From: Speluncibacter jeojiensis
GTDB lineage: Bacteria; Actinomycetota; Actinomycetes; Mycobacteriales; Mycobacteriaceae
Direction of reading: 5' to 3'
DNA: 64,000 nt
Assembly: GCF_029589495.1 (NCBI RefSeq)
Contig: NZ_JAAIVF010000001.1
Location: 1,426,001 to 1,490,000 of the forward strand
The notes below the pieces were generated by a model. It saw nothing but the letters and a program-made list of their open reading frames with translations, was not told the origin of the DNA and did no database searches. Numbering within the stretch: position 1 is the stretch's first letter; the number at the start of each line of letters is the position of its first letter. Shown piece after piece: positions 8,784 through 17,195 of the stretch. The position numbers and the translations under genes were made by a program.

Positions 8784-9485
8784 TCACCACGGGATCGGAC
8801 CGGCGACGTCGAACAGCCCGCCGGTCGGGCCGTCGGCGCCGATCTGCGCCATCCGCACGATCACCTCGGCTCCCTGCTCGACGGTCTGACGACCGTTCTG
8901 GCCGTTGAGGTCGGTCTTGGTGAACCCCGGCTCGACCGCGTTGATCCGCATGCCCGGGAACGCCGTGGCGTACTGCACCGTGAGCATGTTCACGGCCGTC
9001 TTCGACGCCGGGTAGGCGACGCCCCGATAGCCGTGCCCGCGGCCGGCGGCGCGCTGAATCGAGCCCAGCCCGCTGCTGACGTTGACCACGACCGGGGTCG
9101 TGGACCGCTGCAGTAGCGGGAGAAACGCGTGCAGGACGCGGACCGTACCGAACACGTTCGTCTCGAAGGTCTGCGCCACCAGGTCGGCGGTGGTGTCGGC
9201 GGCGCCGATCACCTCGTCGGTGTCGGTCCATTCGGGTGCGATACCGGCGTTGTTGACCAGGACGTCCAGCCCGCCGTCGGCCTCGATCGTCGCGACGGCC
9301 GCCCGCACGGACCGGTCGTCGGTGACGTCGAGTCGGACGGGCTGCGCGCCCAGTTGCGCGGCGGCCAGGCGCCCGCGCTCGGCGTCGCGGCTGCCCATGT
9401 ACACGGTGTGACCTGCGGCGACGAGACGGCGGGCGGTTTCGAAGCCGAGGCCCTTGTTGGCTCCGGTGATCAAGGTGGTTGTCAT
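8784..9485 (-). CDS. Short-chain dehydrogenase (carbonyl-reductase type)
   Basis: A 233-aa SDR with TGANKGLG near residues 7-14, NNAGIAPEW, a Ser in VNVSSGLGS and YPASK. The GANKGLG motif and VEPGFTKTDLNG tail are usual in single-domain carbonyl reductases. The ATG at 9485 is chosen because the SDR fold begins there. It is divergent from a MerR regulator only 25 bases away, so that regulator probably controls it. The substrate is unknown. Confidence 0.82.
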   Translation of the reverse strand: MTTTLITGANKGLGFETARRLVAAGHTVYMGSRDAERGRLAAAQLGAQPVRLDVTDDRSVRAAVATIEADGGLDVLVNNAGIAPEWTDTDEVIGAADTTADLVAQTFETNVFGTVRVLHAFLPLLQRSTTPVVVNVSSGLGSIQRAAGRGHGYRGVAYPASKTAVNMLTVQYATAFPGMRINAVEPGFTKTDLNGQNGRQTVEQGAEVIVRMAQIGADGPTGGLFDVAGPIPW

Positions 9486-9496
9486 GGCACCGACGC

Positions 9497-9510
9497 TAGG
9501 ATCGAGAGCG
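9497..9510 (+). promoter_or_regulatory. -10 element for the leaderless MerR gene
   Basis: TAGGAT (9497-9502) lies 7 bases before the GTG at 9510 and no ribosome site is seen. The short gap to the divergent SDR start means both promoters overlap, which suits MerR-type control. Confidence 0.45.
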
Positions 9511-10028
9511 TGCTCGAAGTCAACACGTCGGCCGGCAACATGTCGGCCGTCAACACACCGGCCGCGGCGCACGCTCCGGTCCCCGCGCAGGGTGTGAGCA
9601 TCGCCGAGGCGTCCCGCCGCACCGGGGTGAGCGTGCACACCCTGCGCTACTACGAGCGTGCCGGCCTGGTCATCACCTCCGTCGGCCGCAACTCCGCCGG
9701 ACGGCGGCGCTATCGGCAGGTCGACCTGGACTGGATCACCGTCTGCACCCGCCTGCGGGCGACCGGCATGCCCATCAAGGCGATTCACCGTTACGCCGAA
9801 CTGGTCTCGGCCGGTCGGGGCAACGAGCAGCAGCGACTCGCACTGCTCGAGGACCATCGGGACGAGATCACCGCGAAACTCGCAGAGCTGCAGCAGGATC
9901 TCGCGCTCATCACCCACAAGATCGACATCTACCGGGCCCGGCTCGCCGCCGGCGACGCTCATCGGCTCTGGGCGGTCGAGGATTCGAGCGCGGATTCACC
10001 TGCACGCACGCACAACTCAGCCGAGTAG
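9510..10028 (+). CDS. MerR-family transcriptional regulator
   Basis: A 172-aa regulator from GTG 9510; an ATG at 9540 is an alternative. A low-complexity start (repeats of NTSAG/NMSAV/NTPA) is followed by a MerR helix-turn-helix, VSIAEASRRTGVSVHTLRYY, then the wing ERAGLV and a long coiled coil ending in ITHKIDIYRARL. No metal-binding cysteines occur at the C-terminus, so it resembles the group that senses organic compounds or stress rather than metals. It likely controls the divergent SDR. Confidence 0.82.
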   Translation: MLEVNTSAGNMSAVNTPAAAHAPVPAQGVSIAEASRRTGVSVHTLRYYERAGLVITSVGRNSAGRRRYRQVDLDWITVCTRLRATGMPIKAIHRYAELVSAGRGNEQQRLALLEDHRDEITAKLAELQQDLALITHKIDIYRARLAAGDAHRLWAVEDSSADSPARTHNSAE

Positions 10029-10057
10029 GCGGCACCGTCGGAGCCGACGGTGCCGCC
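10028..10057. terminator. Bidirectional hairpin between convergent genes
   Basis: A 14-bp perfect stem (10028-10041 with 10044-10057) begins at the last base of the MerR stop codon and lies 22 bases from the stop of the convergent MFS gene. It is well placed to end both transcripts, although there is no long T-run. Confidence 0.7.
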
Positions 10058-10079
10058 CGGGTGTGGAGCTGTCCTGGGC

Positions 10080-11603
10080 TCAGAGCAGGAGCGCCGCGGC
10101 CGGCGTCGAGGTGTCGCTGCCGCCCGACTCCGCCGCGAGTTCCTGCAACTCGGCCGAAGCCTCGGTCTTGCGCGGCAGGGCCAGCGCGGCGACCACACCG
10201 ACGACGGCCGTGCCGGCGGCGATCAGGTAGCCGATCGAGATCCCGGTGTCCGAGTAGAACGCCTGCCCCTGCAGCACGGTGGCGATGTGCGAGTTGAGGA
10301 CGGCGAAAGCGATCACCGGCATCACGGCAGGCAGCACGTTCTGCGACACGGACGCCAGCGCACCGGTGGTCGCCTGCAGCGACTGCGGAACCACCGTCAG
10401 CAGCAGGTTGGGCGTGCTGGCGTAGCCGATTCCGGTGCCGAGACCGACGATGGCGCCGAACACGATGACCATGCCCTCGTTGCCGTGCGACAGCGCGGTC
10501 ACCGCGGCACCCACGGCCATCAGCCCGAGCCCGACGACCATCAGCACGCGCGGGTCGACCCGCTTGACCAAGCGGCCGACGACGACACCACCGAGCACCG
10601 TCGCGGCGGCCAGCGGTGCCTGCAGGTAGGCGAATCCCTCTGCGTCGACACCGAACCCGTAGCCCAGGCCGAGTTCGCTCGGCGACATCGCCATGAACGG
10701 CAGGACGATGGTGAACACCGCGATCGCGCCGTAGACCAGGCCACTGGCCAGTGCGGTCAGCGCGACCGGACGGTTCATCAGCAGCCGGGTGTCGATCAGC
10801 GGCTGCTTCACGCGCCGCGCCGACACCAGCCAGGCGCCCATCAGCACGAGTCCGCCGACGAGGTAGGCGACGGTGCTCGCGTCGGTCCAGCCCCAATCCG
10901 GGCCGAAGCTCACCGCCATCAGCACGCCGGCCAGGCCCAGGCCGAGCAGCACCGCACCGACCCAGTCGAGGCGCGAGCTCAGCCGGACGGGCGACTCGTC
11001 GGTGGTCAGCATGATCACCGGGGCGAGCACCACCAGACAGATCAGCGTGAACCAGAACAGGCTGCGGAAGCCGAAGTTGTCGATGAGCCAGCCGGCCAGG
11101 AACGGCGCCGGGATGGCCACCAGGCCCATACCGCTGATCGAGACGCTGACCGACATCGCGACGGTTCGCGGCGGGAACACGTCACGGATGAGCGTGTAGA
11201 CGAGAAATACTGTCGGGCTGAGCATTCCGGTCAGTGCACGACCCACCACCAGGATGGCGAACGACGGTGCCAACGCCGAGAGCAGCGAGCCGACGGCGGC
11301 CAGGCCTATGCACCACAACAGCAGCTTGCGTTTGCCGTGGGTATCCGCGAGCCGGCCGATCAGCGGTGAGGTCACCGCACCGAGCAGCAGGAACGACGTC
11401 AACAGCCACGCACTCTGGGTGGTGTGGAAGTTCGCCGAGATCTGCGGCAGCGCAACCGAGATGAGCAGGTAGCTGATCGACAGGAGTTCGAGTACCAGCG
11501 CCATCGAGAACAGCGACAGGATCACCTTGGGTGACCATCCTGCGCCCGAATCCTCTGCCGGACCGCGGGTCTCGATGTCTGGGGTGGAGCCGAAAGAGTT
11601 CAT
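10080..11603 (-). CDS. MFS drug/metabolite exporter (DHA2-like, 14 TM)
   Basis: A 507-aa membrane transporter with about 14 hydrophobic segments, as in the DHA2 proton-antiport group. The cytoplasmic loop signature GRLADTHGKRKLL follows TM2, and RALTGMLSPTVFLVYTLIRD resembles motif C. GGAAGGA stands 8 bases before the ATG. The N- and C-termini are polar. Export of a toxic compound or pathway intermediate is the family role; the substrate is unknown. A small open frame (11600-11794) overlaps its start codon. Confidence 0.83.
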   Translation of the reverse strand: MNSFGSTPDIETRGPAEDSGAGWSPKVILSLFSMALVLELLSISYLLISVALPQISANFHTTQSAWLLTSFLLLGAVTSPLIGRLADTHGKRKLLLWCIGLAAVGSLLSALAPSFAILVVGRALTGMLSPTVFLVYTLIRDVFPPRTVAMSVSVSISGMGLVAIPAPFLAGWLIDNFGFRSLFWFTLICLVVLAPVIMLTTDESPVRLSSRLDWVGAVLLGLGLAGVLMAVSFGPDWGWTDASTVAYLVGGLVLMGAWLVSARRVKQPLIDTRLLMNRPVALTALASGLVYGAIAVFTIVLPFMAMSPSELGLGYGFGVDAEGFAYLQAPLAAATVLGGVVVGRLVKRVDPRVLMVVGLGLMAVGAAVTALSHGNEGMVIVFGAIVGLGTGIGYASTPNLLLTVVPQSLQATTGALASVSQNVLPAVMPVIAFAVLNSHIATVLQGQAFYSDTGISIGYLIAAGTAVVGVVAALALPRKTEASAELQELAAESGGSDTSTPAAALLL

Positions 11604-11794
11604 GCCTGTGGTCCTTCCGGAACGGATGGGAACACCGCGGAGCGCACGACACAGTGGTCGTGCCCGAAATGGCGGTGGAGAGTTGAGATGACCTGCAATA
11701 CCGCGTCATCGACGCGGATGTTGGAGGATCCGGGACGTTCCCGCAGCAGGAACGACGTCCGGACCCGCTTCCCCCAGAAGGTGCTGCGCCTCAT
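11600..11794 (-). CDS. Possible small upstream ORF coupled to the MFS gene
   Basis: A 64-codon frame ends in an ATGA overlap with the MFS start codon. Its product is basic at the N-terminus and has a His-rich stretch (HRHFGHDH). Third-position GC looks lower than in neighbouring genes, and no clear ribosome site was seen. It may be a coupled leader peptide or chance. I recognise no family. Confidence 0.25.
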   Translation of the reverse strand: MRRSTFWGKRVRTSFLLRERPGSSNIRVDDAVLQVISTLHRHFGHDHCVVRSAVFPSVPEGPQA

Positions 11795-11797
11795 TGC

Positions 11798-11844
11798 CCG
11801 CAAGTGGATTCGCGAACCGCTTCCGGCCGCGAATCCACTTGCGG
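11798..11844. terminator. 17-bp perfect hairpin after the oxidoreductase operon
   Basis: Bases 11798-11814 pair perfectly with 11828-11844 around a 13-base loop. It starts 10 bases past the stop of the minus-strand saccharopine-dehydrogenase-like gene and probably ends that operon. The stem is unusually long for a plain terminator. Just beyond it (about 11727-11763) is a second, imperfect inverted repeat. Confidence 0.7.
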
Positions 11845-11854
11845 CCCAGATGGA

Positions 11855-13018
11855 TCAGTTGATCTTTGTGGTGGTGGTGATCTGCTTGGTCAGCGTGATC
11901 CCGCATTCTTGGAGAACCCCGGTCACGAAGGGTTCCGGATCGAAGCACGCCTCGGGCGACATGAGGCCCTTGCGGGTGACGCGGCCCTCGAGCACGGCAC
12001 GCACCGCGGCGGCCGCGGCCCGGGGGGTGGGGTCGTGCGACAGTCCGCCGGTGTAGACGATCTGCGTCTCGAACTGCGCCCGGGCGGGCTCGCCGCCGAT
12101 CTCGCCTTCGGCGACGATCTGCATGACCGTCCCCGGCATGCGGGAACTCTCCACGGCCAGGCCGCGCTCGCCCTCCGCGGTCGCCATGAACCGGGCCAGG
12201 AACTGGCGCGGTGAGATCGGGAGGCCCTCGATCTCGTTCGGATCGGTGAGTCCGAGCTTCTCGAACAGCTGCCACATCTCGTTGCCGGCCTGTTCGAACC
12301 AGGTGTAGCGGACGGTGGCATTGAGCAGCCCGGGCACGTAGGTGCCCAGCGTGATGCCCTCCGGGTGACCCATGTAGCCGGCGTCGACGGTGGTGTCGAA
12401 CGGTGCCCCGAACGTGGTCGGCCGCGGCCCGCCCCACGCCGGCACCGAGCGGATCTCGCCGTCGATGAACTGGCGGACGTCCCCCGACATCGAGTGCAGC
12501 ATGTGCTCGTTGATGGTCGCGCCCATGTTGACCATGTAGGGGATCGCCATGGTCACGTCGACGCTGTGGGCGGAGTCCAGCGACTCTGCCGCCCAGCGAC
12601 CGATCAGGCTGGTGATACCCGGCGCGTAGCCCATACCGAAGATCACGCTCACGCCGGCGGTCTTGGCGGCCTCGTCGAGGTCGGTGGCCCGGACAAGCTG
12701 CTCGGCGACATCGAACTCGTCGCAGACGTCGACGTAGTTCACCCCGCAGTCGACCGCCGCGCGAATGATCGGCATGCCGAAGCGGTAGAACGGCCCGACG
12801 GCGTTGAACACCACATCGGCACCGGTGATGGCCGACCTGATGCTCGCCGGGTCGGTAGCGTCGAAATGGACAGCCTTGCCGCCCAGCTCGTTTGCGAGCG
12901 TGCTCGCCTTATCGAGGTCGATATCGGCGATCACCAGTTCGTCGTAGCTGCCGGTGGGCGCGAGGAGCCGTGCGGCGGCGGCGGCAATCGAACCGGCGCT
13001 GAGGATGACAAGTTTCAT
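11855..13018 (-). CDS. Saccharopine dehydrogenase-like NAD(P)-binding protein
   Basis: A 387-aa protein. The N-terminal Rossmann domain carries VILSAGSIAAAAARLL and continues with ELVIADIDLDKA and FNAVGPFYRFG, typical of the saccharopine dehydrogenase-like fold. The C-terminal domain (PPYMVN-type region near residue 160 onward) is for substrate binding and dimerisation. A true lysine role is not implied, as many members act on other imino or amino compounds. It lies 58 bases behind an FAD-dependent amino-acid-oxidase-like gene, so the two may form an amine oxidation/reduction pair under the divergent TetR. Confidence 0.72.
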   Translation of the reverse strand: MKLVILSAGSIAAAAARLLAPTGSYDELVIADIDLDKASTLANELGGKAVHFDATDPASIRSAITGADVVFNAVGPFYRFGMPIIRAAVDCGVNYVDVCDEFDVAEQLVRATDLDEAAKTAGVSVIFGMGYAPGITSLIGRWAAESLDSAHSVDVTMAIPYMVNMGATINEHMLHSMSGDVRQFIDGEIRSVPAWGGPRPTTFGAPFDTTVDAGYMGHPEGITLGTYVPGLLNATVRYTWFEQAGNEMWQLFEKLGLTDPNEIEGLPISPRQFLARFMATAEGERGLAVESSRMPGTVMQIVAEGEIGGEPARAQFETQIVYTGGLSHDPTPRAAAAAVRAVLEGRVTRKGLMSPEACFDPEPFVTGVLQECGITLTKQITTTTKIN

Positions 13019-13076
13019 GTAAGTGGATGCCTCTGGGTGAAGGGTCGTGTTGATGGCGAGCCCGAGCGCGCCGGGC

Positions 13077-14318
13077 TCAGGAGACGGTTTGCAGTTCGGA
13101 TTCGATGTCGACGTCGGCCCAGCGGGCGGCGAACACGTCGCCGGGGATGCCGTCGGTCCAGTGTCCCGACATGGTGAGTTCGGCTGCCAGGCGGCCGATC
13201 TCGTCGGCGGCCATGACCCCGCGCTCGCCCTCGATCACCACGGTGGTGCGGTCGTCGACCAGGTCGATGTACGGCAGGTCGGTAGGGGTGTCGCAGACCA
13301 TGCAAGGCCGGACCTTCGCGGGTCCGAACTCCTGGCCGGGCATCAGCTCGGCGAGCAGTTCGAGGGTCTCGGCGATGTCCTCGGTGCGACCACCGGTGCG
13401 CACCCACGCGGCGATCTCGTCCGCGGTGTTCAGCGGGTTGTCCAGCAGGCTGCGGCCGGAGACCTTGACGTACCACTTGCCGTCCGGGTAGCGCAGCGGG
13501 GACATCACGATGCCGCCGAATCCGAGCTGTCCCGCAACGGATTTCAGATACATCATCGCCGGCATGTCGACCTTGTCCGGATCCGGGACCTCGACCAGCA
13601 CGACCGTCGCGCCGTAGGACTGCATCTGCAGCGGCCGCGGCAGCAGTCCGGTGACGTTGGCGGCGGCGCCGGTCGCGATGACGACCTTGCCCGCACGCCA
13701 GGTGGCGCCGGACTTCCCGGTCAGCACCGTGTCGTTCCCCGCCTCGGTGAGATCGGTGATCTCGTCGCGCGCCAGGACCGCGCCGGCGGCCGTCGCGGCG
13801 GTGAGCTCGGCGCGCACCAACTCACGCGGATTGACGATGAACGCGTCGCGCTGGACCACCGCGACGTGGCCGGTGGGGAACCGCAGCTGCGGGTACTCGC
13901 GGCGCAGTCCGTCCTCGTCGAACGCCTCGACCATGACGCCCAGGTCCTCGGCGTTGCGCAGCAGCCGGTCGCGGTCGAACCACAGGGAGACCTGCGGGTT
14001 CTCGGACGCGTCGGGCAGCACCGCGAGCGAGTGTGTGGGCGTGGTGAACTCGACACCGCTGCGCTCGCGCAGCTCCGGGAACCGGCGCATCGACCGGGCG
14101 GCGAGCAGCGAGGTCACCAGCGGCACCTCGAGCACGTGCCCCAGCCGTCCCTGGTCGTAGTAGCCGGCCCACACCCCCTGGTGGTCCTCGAACCCGGCGG
14201 GCTCGTCGGGCCCGACGACGAGGACCGCGGCTCCTCGGTCGGCCAGGTGCCGGGCGGTTGCGGCACCGAGCGGTCCGGCGCCGACGACGGCGACGTCGAA
14301 GCGAAGTTCGTCCTGCAT
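13077..14318 (-). CDS. FAD-dependent oxidoreductase (DAO family)
   Basis: A 413-aa flavoprotein of the D-amino-acid-oxidase/sarcosine-oxidase group. The FAD dinucleotide-binding motif GAGPLGAATAR is at residues 13-23, a second FAD segment is VVIATGAAANV, and the C-terminal half forms the substrate domain. AAGGAG lies 6 bases before the ATG at 14318. It heads a two-gene minus-strand operon with the saccharopine-dehydrogenase-like gene and is divergent from a TetR. An amine or amino acid substrate is expected from the family. Confidence 0.78.
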   Translation of the reverse strand: MQDELRFDVAVVGAGPLGAATARHLADRGAAVLVVGPDEPAGFEDHQGVWAGYYDQGRLGHVLEVPLVTSLLAARSMRRFPELRERSGVEFTTPTHSLAVLPDASENPQVSLWFDRDRLLRNAEDLGVMVEAFDEDGLRREYPQLRFPTGHVAVVQRDAFIVNPRELVRAELTAATAAGAVLARDEITDLTEAGNDTVLTGKSGATWRAGKVVIATGAAANVTGLLPRPLQMQSYGATVVLVEVPDPDKVDMPAMMYLKSVAGQLGFGGIVMSPLRYPDGKWYVKVSGRSLLDNPLNTADEIAAWVRTGGRTEDIAETLELLAELMPGQEFGPAKVRPCMVCDTPTDLPYIDLVDDRTTVVIEGERGVMAADEIGRLAAELTMSGHWTDGIPGDVFAARWADVDIESELQTVS

Positions 14319-14409
14319 GTGGATCTCCTTTGGCGGTCCGTGCGCGCGGCGGCGCACAGTGGGACCCGAAGCACACCGGCACCTGACAGTCCAGGCCGGT
14401 CGATGAAGA

Positions 14410-14440
14410 ATGTGATCCACATCATGTGCGCCCAGGCGCA
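14410..14440. promoter_or_regulatory. Paired palindromes, probable TetR operators
   Basis: ATGTGATCCACAT (14410-14422) and TGCGCCCAGGCGCA (14427-14440) are adjacent perfect palindromes in the region between the divergent FAD-oxidoreductase and TetR genes. Their placement fits joint repression of both directions. Confidence 0.5.
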
Positions 14441-14490
14441 TAAAGTCAACAGTATGTATCGTTAAGACTGAGTTTTGGGAGGAAACCACA

Positions 14491-15126
14491 GTGAACACGC
14501 AGGTCGAGGACGGCTCCACGGACGAATCCGCACAGGAGAAGGCATCCTCGGGACGGGTCCGCACTCGGTCCGGCGGGCGCAGCGAGGAGGTCCGCCGCGC
14601 GGTCGGCCGGGCCTGCCTGTCGTTTCTGGCCGAGGGGCGCATCGACTTCACGACGGTCGAACTGGCCGAGCGGGCCGGCGTCACCCGCAAAACCGTCTAC
14701 CGCTGGTGGCCCACCCACAAGGACCTGCTGATCGAGGGTCTGTCGATGCACGTGCGGCAGATGACGCCGCCCGACACCGGCAGTTGGGAGAGCGACGTGC
14801 GCGAGTTCGCGCACCTGATCGCGGGATACGCCGCCGATCCCGTCGAGACGGCCACCTCGGCGCTCATCGCCAGCAGGCGGTTCCCCGACTTCGGCGACCT
14901 CGTCGTCGAGCAGTACCGGCCGATGCGCGAGGGCTGGCAACGCATGGTGGAACGGGCCGCCGAACGCGGCGATGCCACCACCGAACACAGCCCCGAGGCG
15001 GTGGTCAACGCACTGATCGCGCCACTGTTCCTGGCGCCGTTGATGATGGGCCGGAAGGCTACAGACGAAGAGGTCGAGCGGACGGTCGCCATCATTCTCT
15101 CGGCGACACGTCCGCCCGAACGGTGA
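14491..15126 (+). CDS. TetR-family regulator
   Basis: A 211-aa repressor-type protein. The helix-turn-helix (about residues 30-85) includes ELAERAGVTRKTVYRWWPTH, and the C-terminal domain is helical, as expected for ligand binding and dimerisation. GGGAGGA is 7 bases before the GTG start. It is divergent from the FAD-oxidoreductase operon, with two palindromes in the shared promoter region, so it probably represses that operon and itself. The ligand is unknown. Confidence 0.85.
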   Translation: MNTQVEDGSTDESAQEKASSGRVRTRSGGRSEEVRRAVGRACLSFLAEGRIDFTTVELAERAGVTRKTVYRWWPTHKDLLIEGLSMHVRQMTPPDTGSWESDVREFAHLIAGYAADPVETATSALIASRRFPDFGDLVVEQYRPMREGWQRMVERAAERGDATTEHSPEAVVNALIAPLFLAPLMMGRKATDEEVERTVAIILSATRPPER

Positions 15127-15147
15127 AAAACAGTCGAAAATCCGACG

Positions 15148-15903
15148 TCAGGAGACGCTGGCCTCAACCTTCTCGTGCGCGGCGGCCGACACCTCGGCCT
15201 TGCGCGGGTACAGGTAGAGCATCACCAGTGCGGCGATGGCGCCACCGACGAGCGGGGCCACGATGAACAGCCACAGCTGGCTGAGCGCGTCGCCGCCGAC
15301 GAACAACGCCGGACCGATGCTGCGCGCGGGGTTCACGGAGGTGCCCGTGAGCGGGATGCCGACCAGATGGACCGTGCCCAGCGCGAAGCCGATCGCCAGG
15401 CAGGAGGCGACGGTGCTGGCGGCCTTGGACGTCACGGCCAGCACCACGGCGACGAAGATGAAGGTCAGCACGACCTCCGCGACGAAGGCACCGCCGAGGC
15501 CGAGGTGGATCATGGAGGCGTCGCCGTAGCCGTCGGCACCGAGGCCCTGGTGTGAAGTCGAGTATCCCGTTGCACCGGAGAACATTCCACGCAGGACTGC
15601 CGCGCCGGCGATGCCACCTAGGATCTGCGCGACCCAGTAGCCGATCGCCTCGGTGACCGGTATCCGGCCCGACACCAGAAAGCCCATCGTGACCGCGGGG
15701 TTGATGTGCGCACCGGAGATCGGTCCGATCCCGTAGGCCAGGATCAGCATCACCAGGCCGAAGGCCAGGGCGGTGACGACCACCCCGGCGGAGGTGCTGC
15801 TGCCGGTCATGTCGAACCCGAACGACAGCGTGGCGGCGCCCACTCCGATGAAGACGAGTAAGGCCGTTCCGAGGAACTCGGCGAACAACTTGCGGGCATC
15901 CAT
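15148..15903 (-). CDS. aqpZ: Aquaporin Z-like water channel
   Basis: A 251-aa integral membrane protein of the MIP family with six membrane segments. The two half-membrane NPA motifs are intact: GAHINPAV near residue 68 and TSVNPARS in the second half. The TVHLVGIPLTGTSVNPARS region keeps the His and Arg of the water-selective filter of AqpZ, and GGDALSQLWLF matches AqpZ closely. The C-terminal tail is charged. It converges with TetR across 21 bases. Two palindromes lie upstream (15929-15946, 15992-16008). Confidence 0.88.
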   Translation of the reverse strand: MDARKLFAEFLGTALLVFIGVGAATLSFGFDMTGSSTSAGVVVTALAFGLVMLILAYGIGPISGAHINPAVTMGFLVSGRIPVTEAIGYWVAQILGGIAGAAVLRGMFSGATGYSTSHQGLGADGYGDASMIHLGLGGAFVAEVVLTFIFVAVVLAVTSKAASTVASCLAIGFALGTVHLVGIPLTGTSVNPARSIGPALFVGGDALSQLWLFIVAPLVGGAIAALVMLYLYPRKAEVSAAAHEKVEASVS

Positions 15904-15928
15904 CGATATCTCCTGATCACAGTAGATC

Positions 15929-15946
15929 CGGTCAACAGGGTGACCG
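15929..15946. promoter_or_regulatory. Palindrome upstream of aqpZ
   Basis: CGGTCA and TGACCG (6-bp arms, 6-base spacer) lie 26 bases before the aqpZ start codon, inside the expected promoter. This fits a repressor site, but I cannot name the regulator. Confidence 0.4.
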
Positions 15947-15991
15947 CTGAAGAACCTCTGAAAGCGCGCGCGCAGCGTCGACGCTACCCGA

Positions 15992-16008
15992 TGTGACCCG
16001 TTGTCACA
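15992..16008. promoter_or_regulatory. TGTGAC-N5-GTCACA palindrome
   Basis: A perfect inverted repeat with 6-bp arms. It resembles a CRP-type site but has one extra central base. It lies 89 bases upstream of aqpZ and 61 bases after the stop of the Dabb gene, so it could serve either as an operator or as a small hairpin. A related GTGAC-N4-GTCAC repeat occurs at 39134. Confidence 0.35.
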
Positions 16009-16068
16009 GGTTTTACCGATCTCGGTTGCGTAACCCTCGCAGCGACGACCCGGCCCGTCCTCCGTGGT

Positions 16069-16746
16069 CTAGTCGAGTGGCGACAGCAGGGTCGGCCCGG
16101 GTGCGGGCCACTCGATGACCGGGCCGTCCAGTGCGCAGTAGGTGTGGCACACCCGGTCCCGGACGATCACGTCGGGACACTCGGGGTCGAACCAGCGGTC
16201 CACGACGGCCCAGTGCACGGGATGGTTCAGATACGGGCCGGACAGCCCGGCGAGATCGTCGAACTCCTGCTCCCACACGTGCGTCCACGCACAGGGGCCC
16301 TCGGCGACGTCGACCCGGCTGAGCTGCCAGGCGTGCATCGCGGGGACGAAGGCCGGCATCCGCAGCAGGTCCCGCTCGAAGCTCTGCACGACGTCGGGCG
16401 GGGCCGACGGGGCGACGCGCAGCAGCAGCGCTCGGTACACGCCGTTGCCGGAGGGACCACCCTGACGCCTGTCGCGCTGTCCCGCAGCAAATTCCGCTCC
16501 GTGTACCCGGTCGGTCCCGACTGCGGCGAGAGCGTGGTCGATGCCCGCGCGGGCATGACGCCAGGCTGCTGCGTCGGCGAATCGGAGCCGCACGATCAGG
16601 TCCCCGCCGTTGATCGTGCCCGGCAGAGTGGGGGAGACCTGCGCGTGGGTGGCACCGGCGGACAGTGCTGCACGGCGGAGGTTCTCGACGGCGTCGGCCA
16701 AAGATGCATCGTCGCGGTGATGGACGATCCGGATGACCTCATACAC
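16069..16746 (-). CDS. Protein with Dabb (stress-responsive alpha/beta barrel) domains
   Basis: A 225-aa protein with two tandem ferredoxin-like halves. The C-terminal half, YRALLLRVAPSAPPDVVQSF then AWTHVWEQEFDDLAG and NHPVHWAVVDRWFDPECPD, is a clear Dabb (PF07876-type) domain. The first half (about residues 1-90) looks like a weaker copy. Such barrels occur in polyketide cyclases, heme enzymes and aromatic-degradation clusters. Its start overlaps the preceding gene's stop by 8 bases, so the two are translationally coupled. The function is unknown. Confidence 0.7.
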   Translation of the reverse strand: MYEVIRIVHHRDDASLADAVENLRRAALSAGATHAQVSPTLPGTINGGDLIVRLRFADAAAWRHARAGIDHALAAVGTDRVHGAEFAAGQRDRRQGGPSGNGVYRALLLRVAPSAPPDVVQSFERDLLRMPAFVPAMHAWQLSRVDVAEGPCAWTHVWEQEFDDLAGLSGPYLNHPVHWAVVDRWFDPECPDVIVRDRVCHTYCALDGPVIEWPAPGPTLLSPLD

Positions 16747-17086
16747 AGCCGAGCACCTCGACGTCCTCGTAGCCGGCGGCCATCTCGCGCGACCGCTCGA
16801 CGATCAGCTCGTCGACCGCCGTCCACCACCGGGCCGGCGCCGGATCTCCGCGCCCGGACCGGGTCATGTCCCACCACGCGCCGACGCCCTCGACCGTCCA
16901 GGTGATGGTCACCGTGTTGGCCTGGTCGCCGGACCACAGCGGCGGGCTCACCAGGATCCGGTCGAGCGTCATGCCCCGGCGTAATGCACCGGGCGCATAG
17001 TCGGCGAGGTACGCGTCGACGAACTCGCGGGCTCGGCCCGGCCTGGTGGTCACCCTGTCGACGACGAAGATCCTCTCGCCTACCAT
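16739..17086 (-). CDS. Hypothetical protein coupled to the Dabb gene
   Basis: A 115-aa protein of probable alpha/beta-barrel type, with VVDRVTTRPGRAREFVDAYL near the N-terminus and a Trp-rich middle (TITWTVEGVGAWWDM). GAGGAG precedes the ATG closely. It overlaps the Dabb gene and likely works with it, perhaps as a heterodimer. It lies just past the hairpin that follows the hsaC-like gene. No confident family assignment is possible. Confidence 0.65.
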   Translation of the reverse strand: MVGERIFVVDRVTTRPGRAREFVDAYLADYAPGALRRGMTLDRILVSPPLWSGDQANTVTITWTVEGVGAWWDMTRSGRGDPAPARWWTAVDELIVERSREMAAGYEDVEVLGCV

Positions 17087-17156
17087 CGTCTCCTCGATCT
17101 GCGGAAGTCTCTGTGCTGATTCGAAACAGTCTGTGACGCTTCAAGAAAGCAGCGGA

Positions 17157-17182
17157 CCCCGGACGGGGAGCATCGTCCGGGG
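17157..17182 (-). terminator. Hairpin after the kshA-hsaA-hsaC operon
   Basis: CCCCGGACG (17157-17165) pairs with CGTCCGGGG (17174-17182) around 8 bases. It begins 13 bases past the hsaC stop on the minus strand and probably ends the operon or reduces read-through into the Dabb pair. Confidence 0.65.
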
Positions 17183-17195
17183 CCCGCGGTCTCGC

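Noticed and set aside
15992-16008. A canonical CRP site upstream of aqpZ.
   Set aside because: The half-sites are one base too far apart for the standard TGTGA-N6-TCACA form, so it is listed only as a palindrome.
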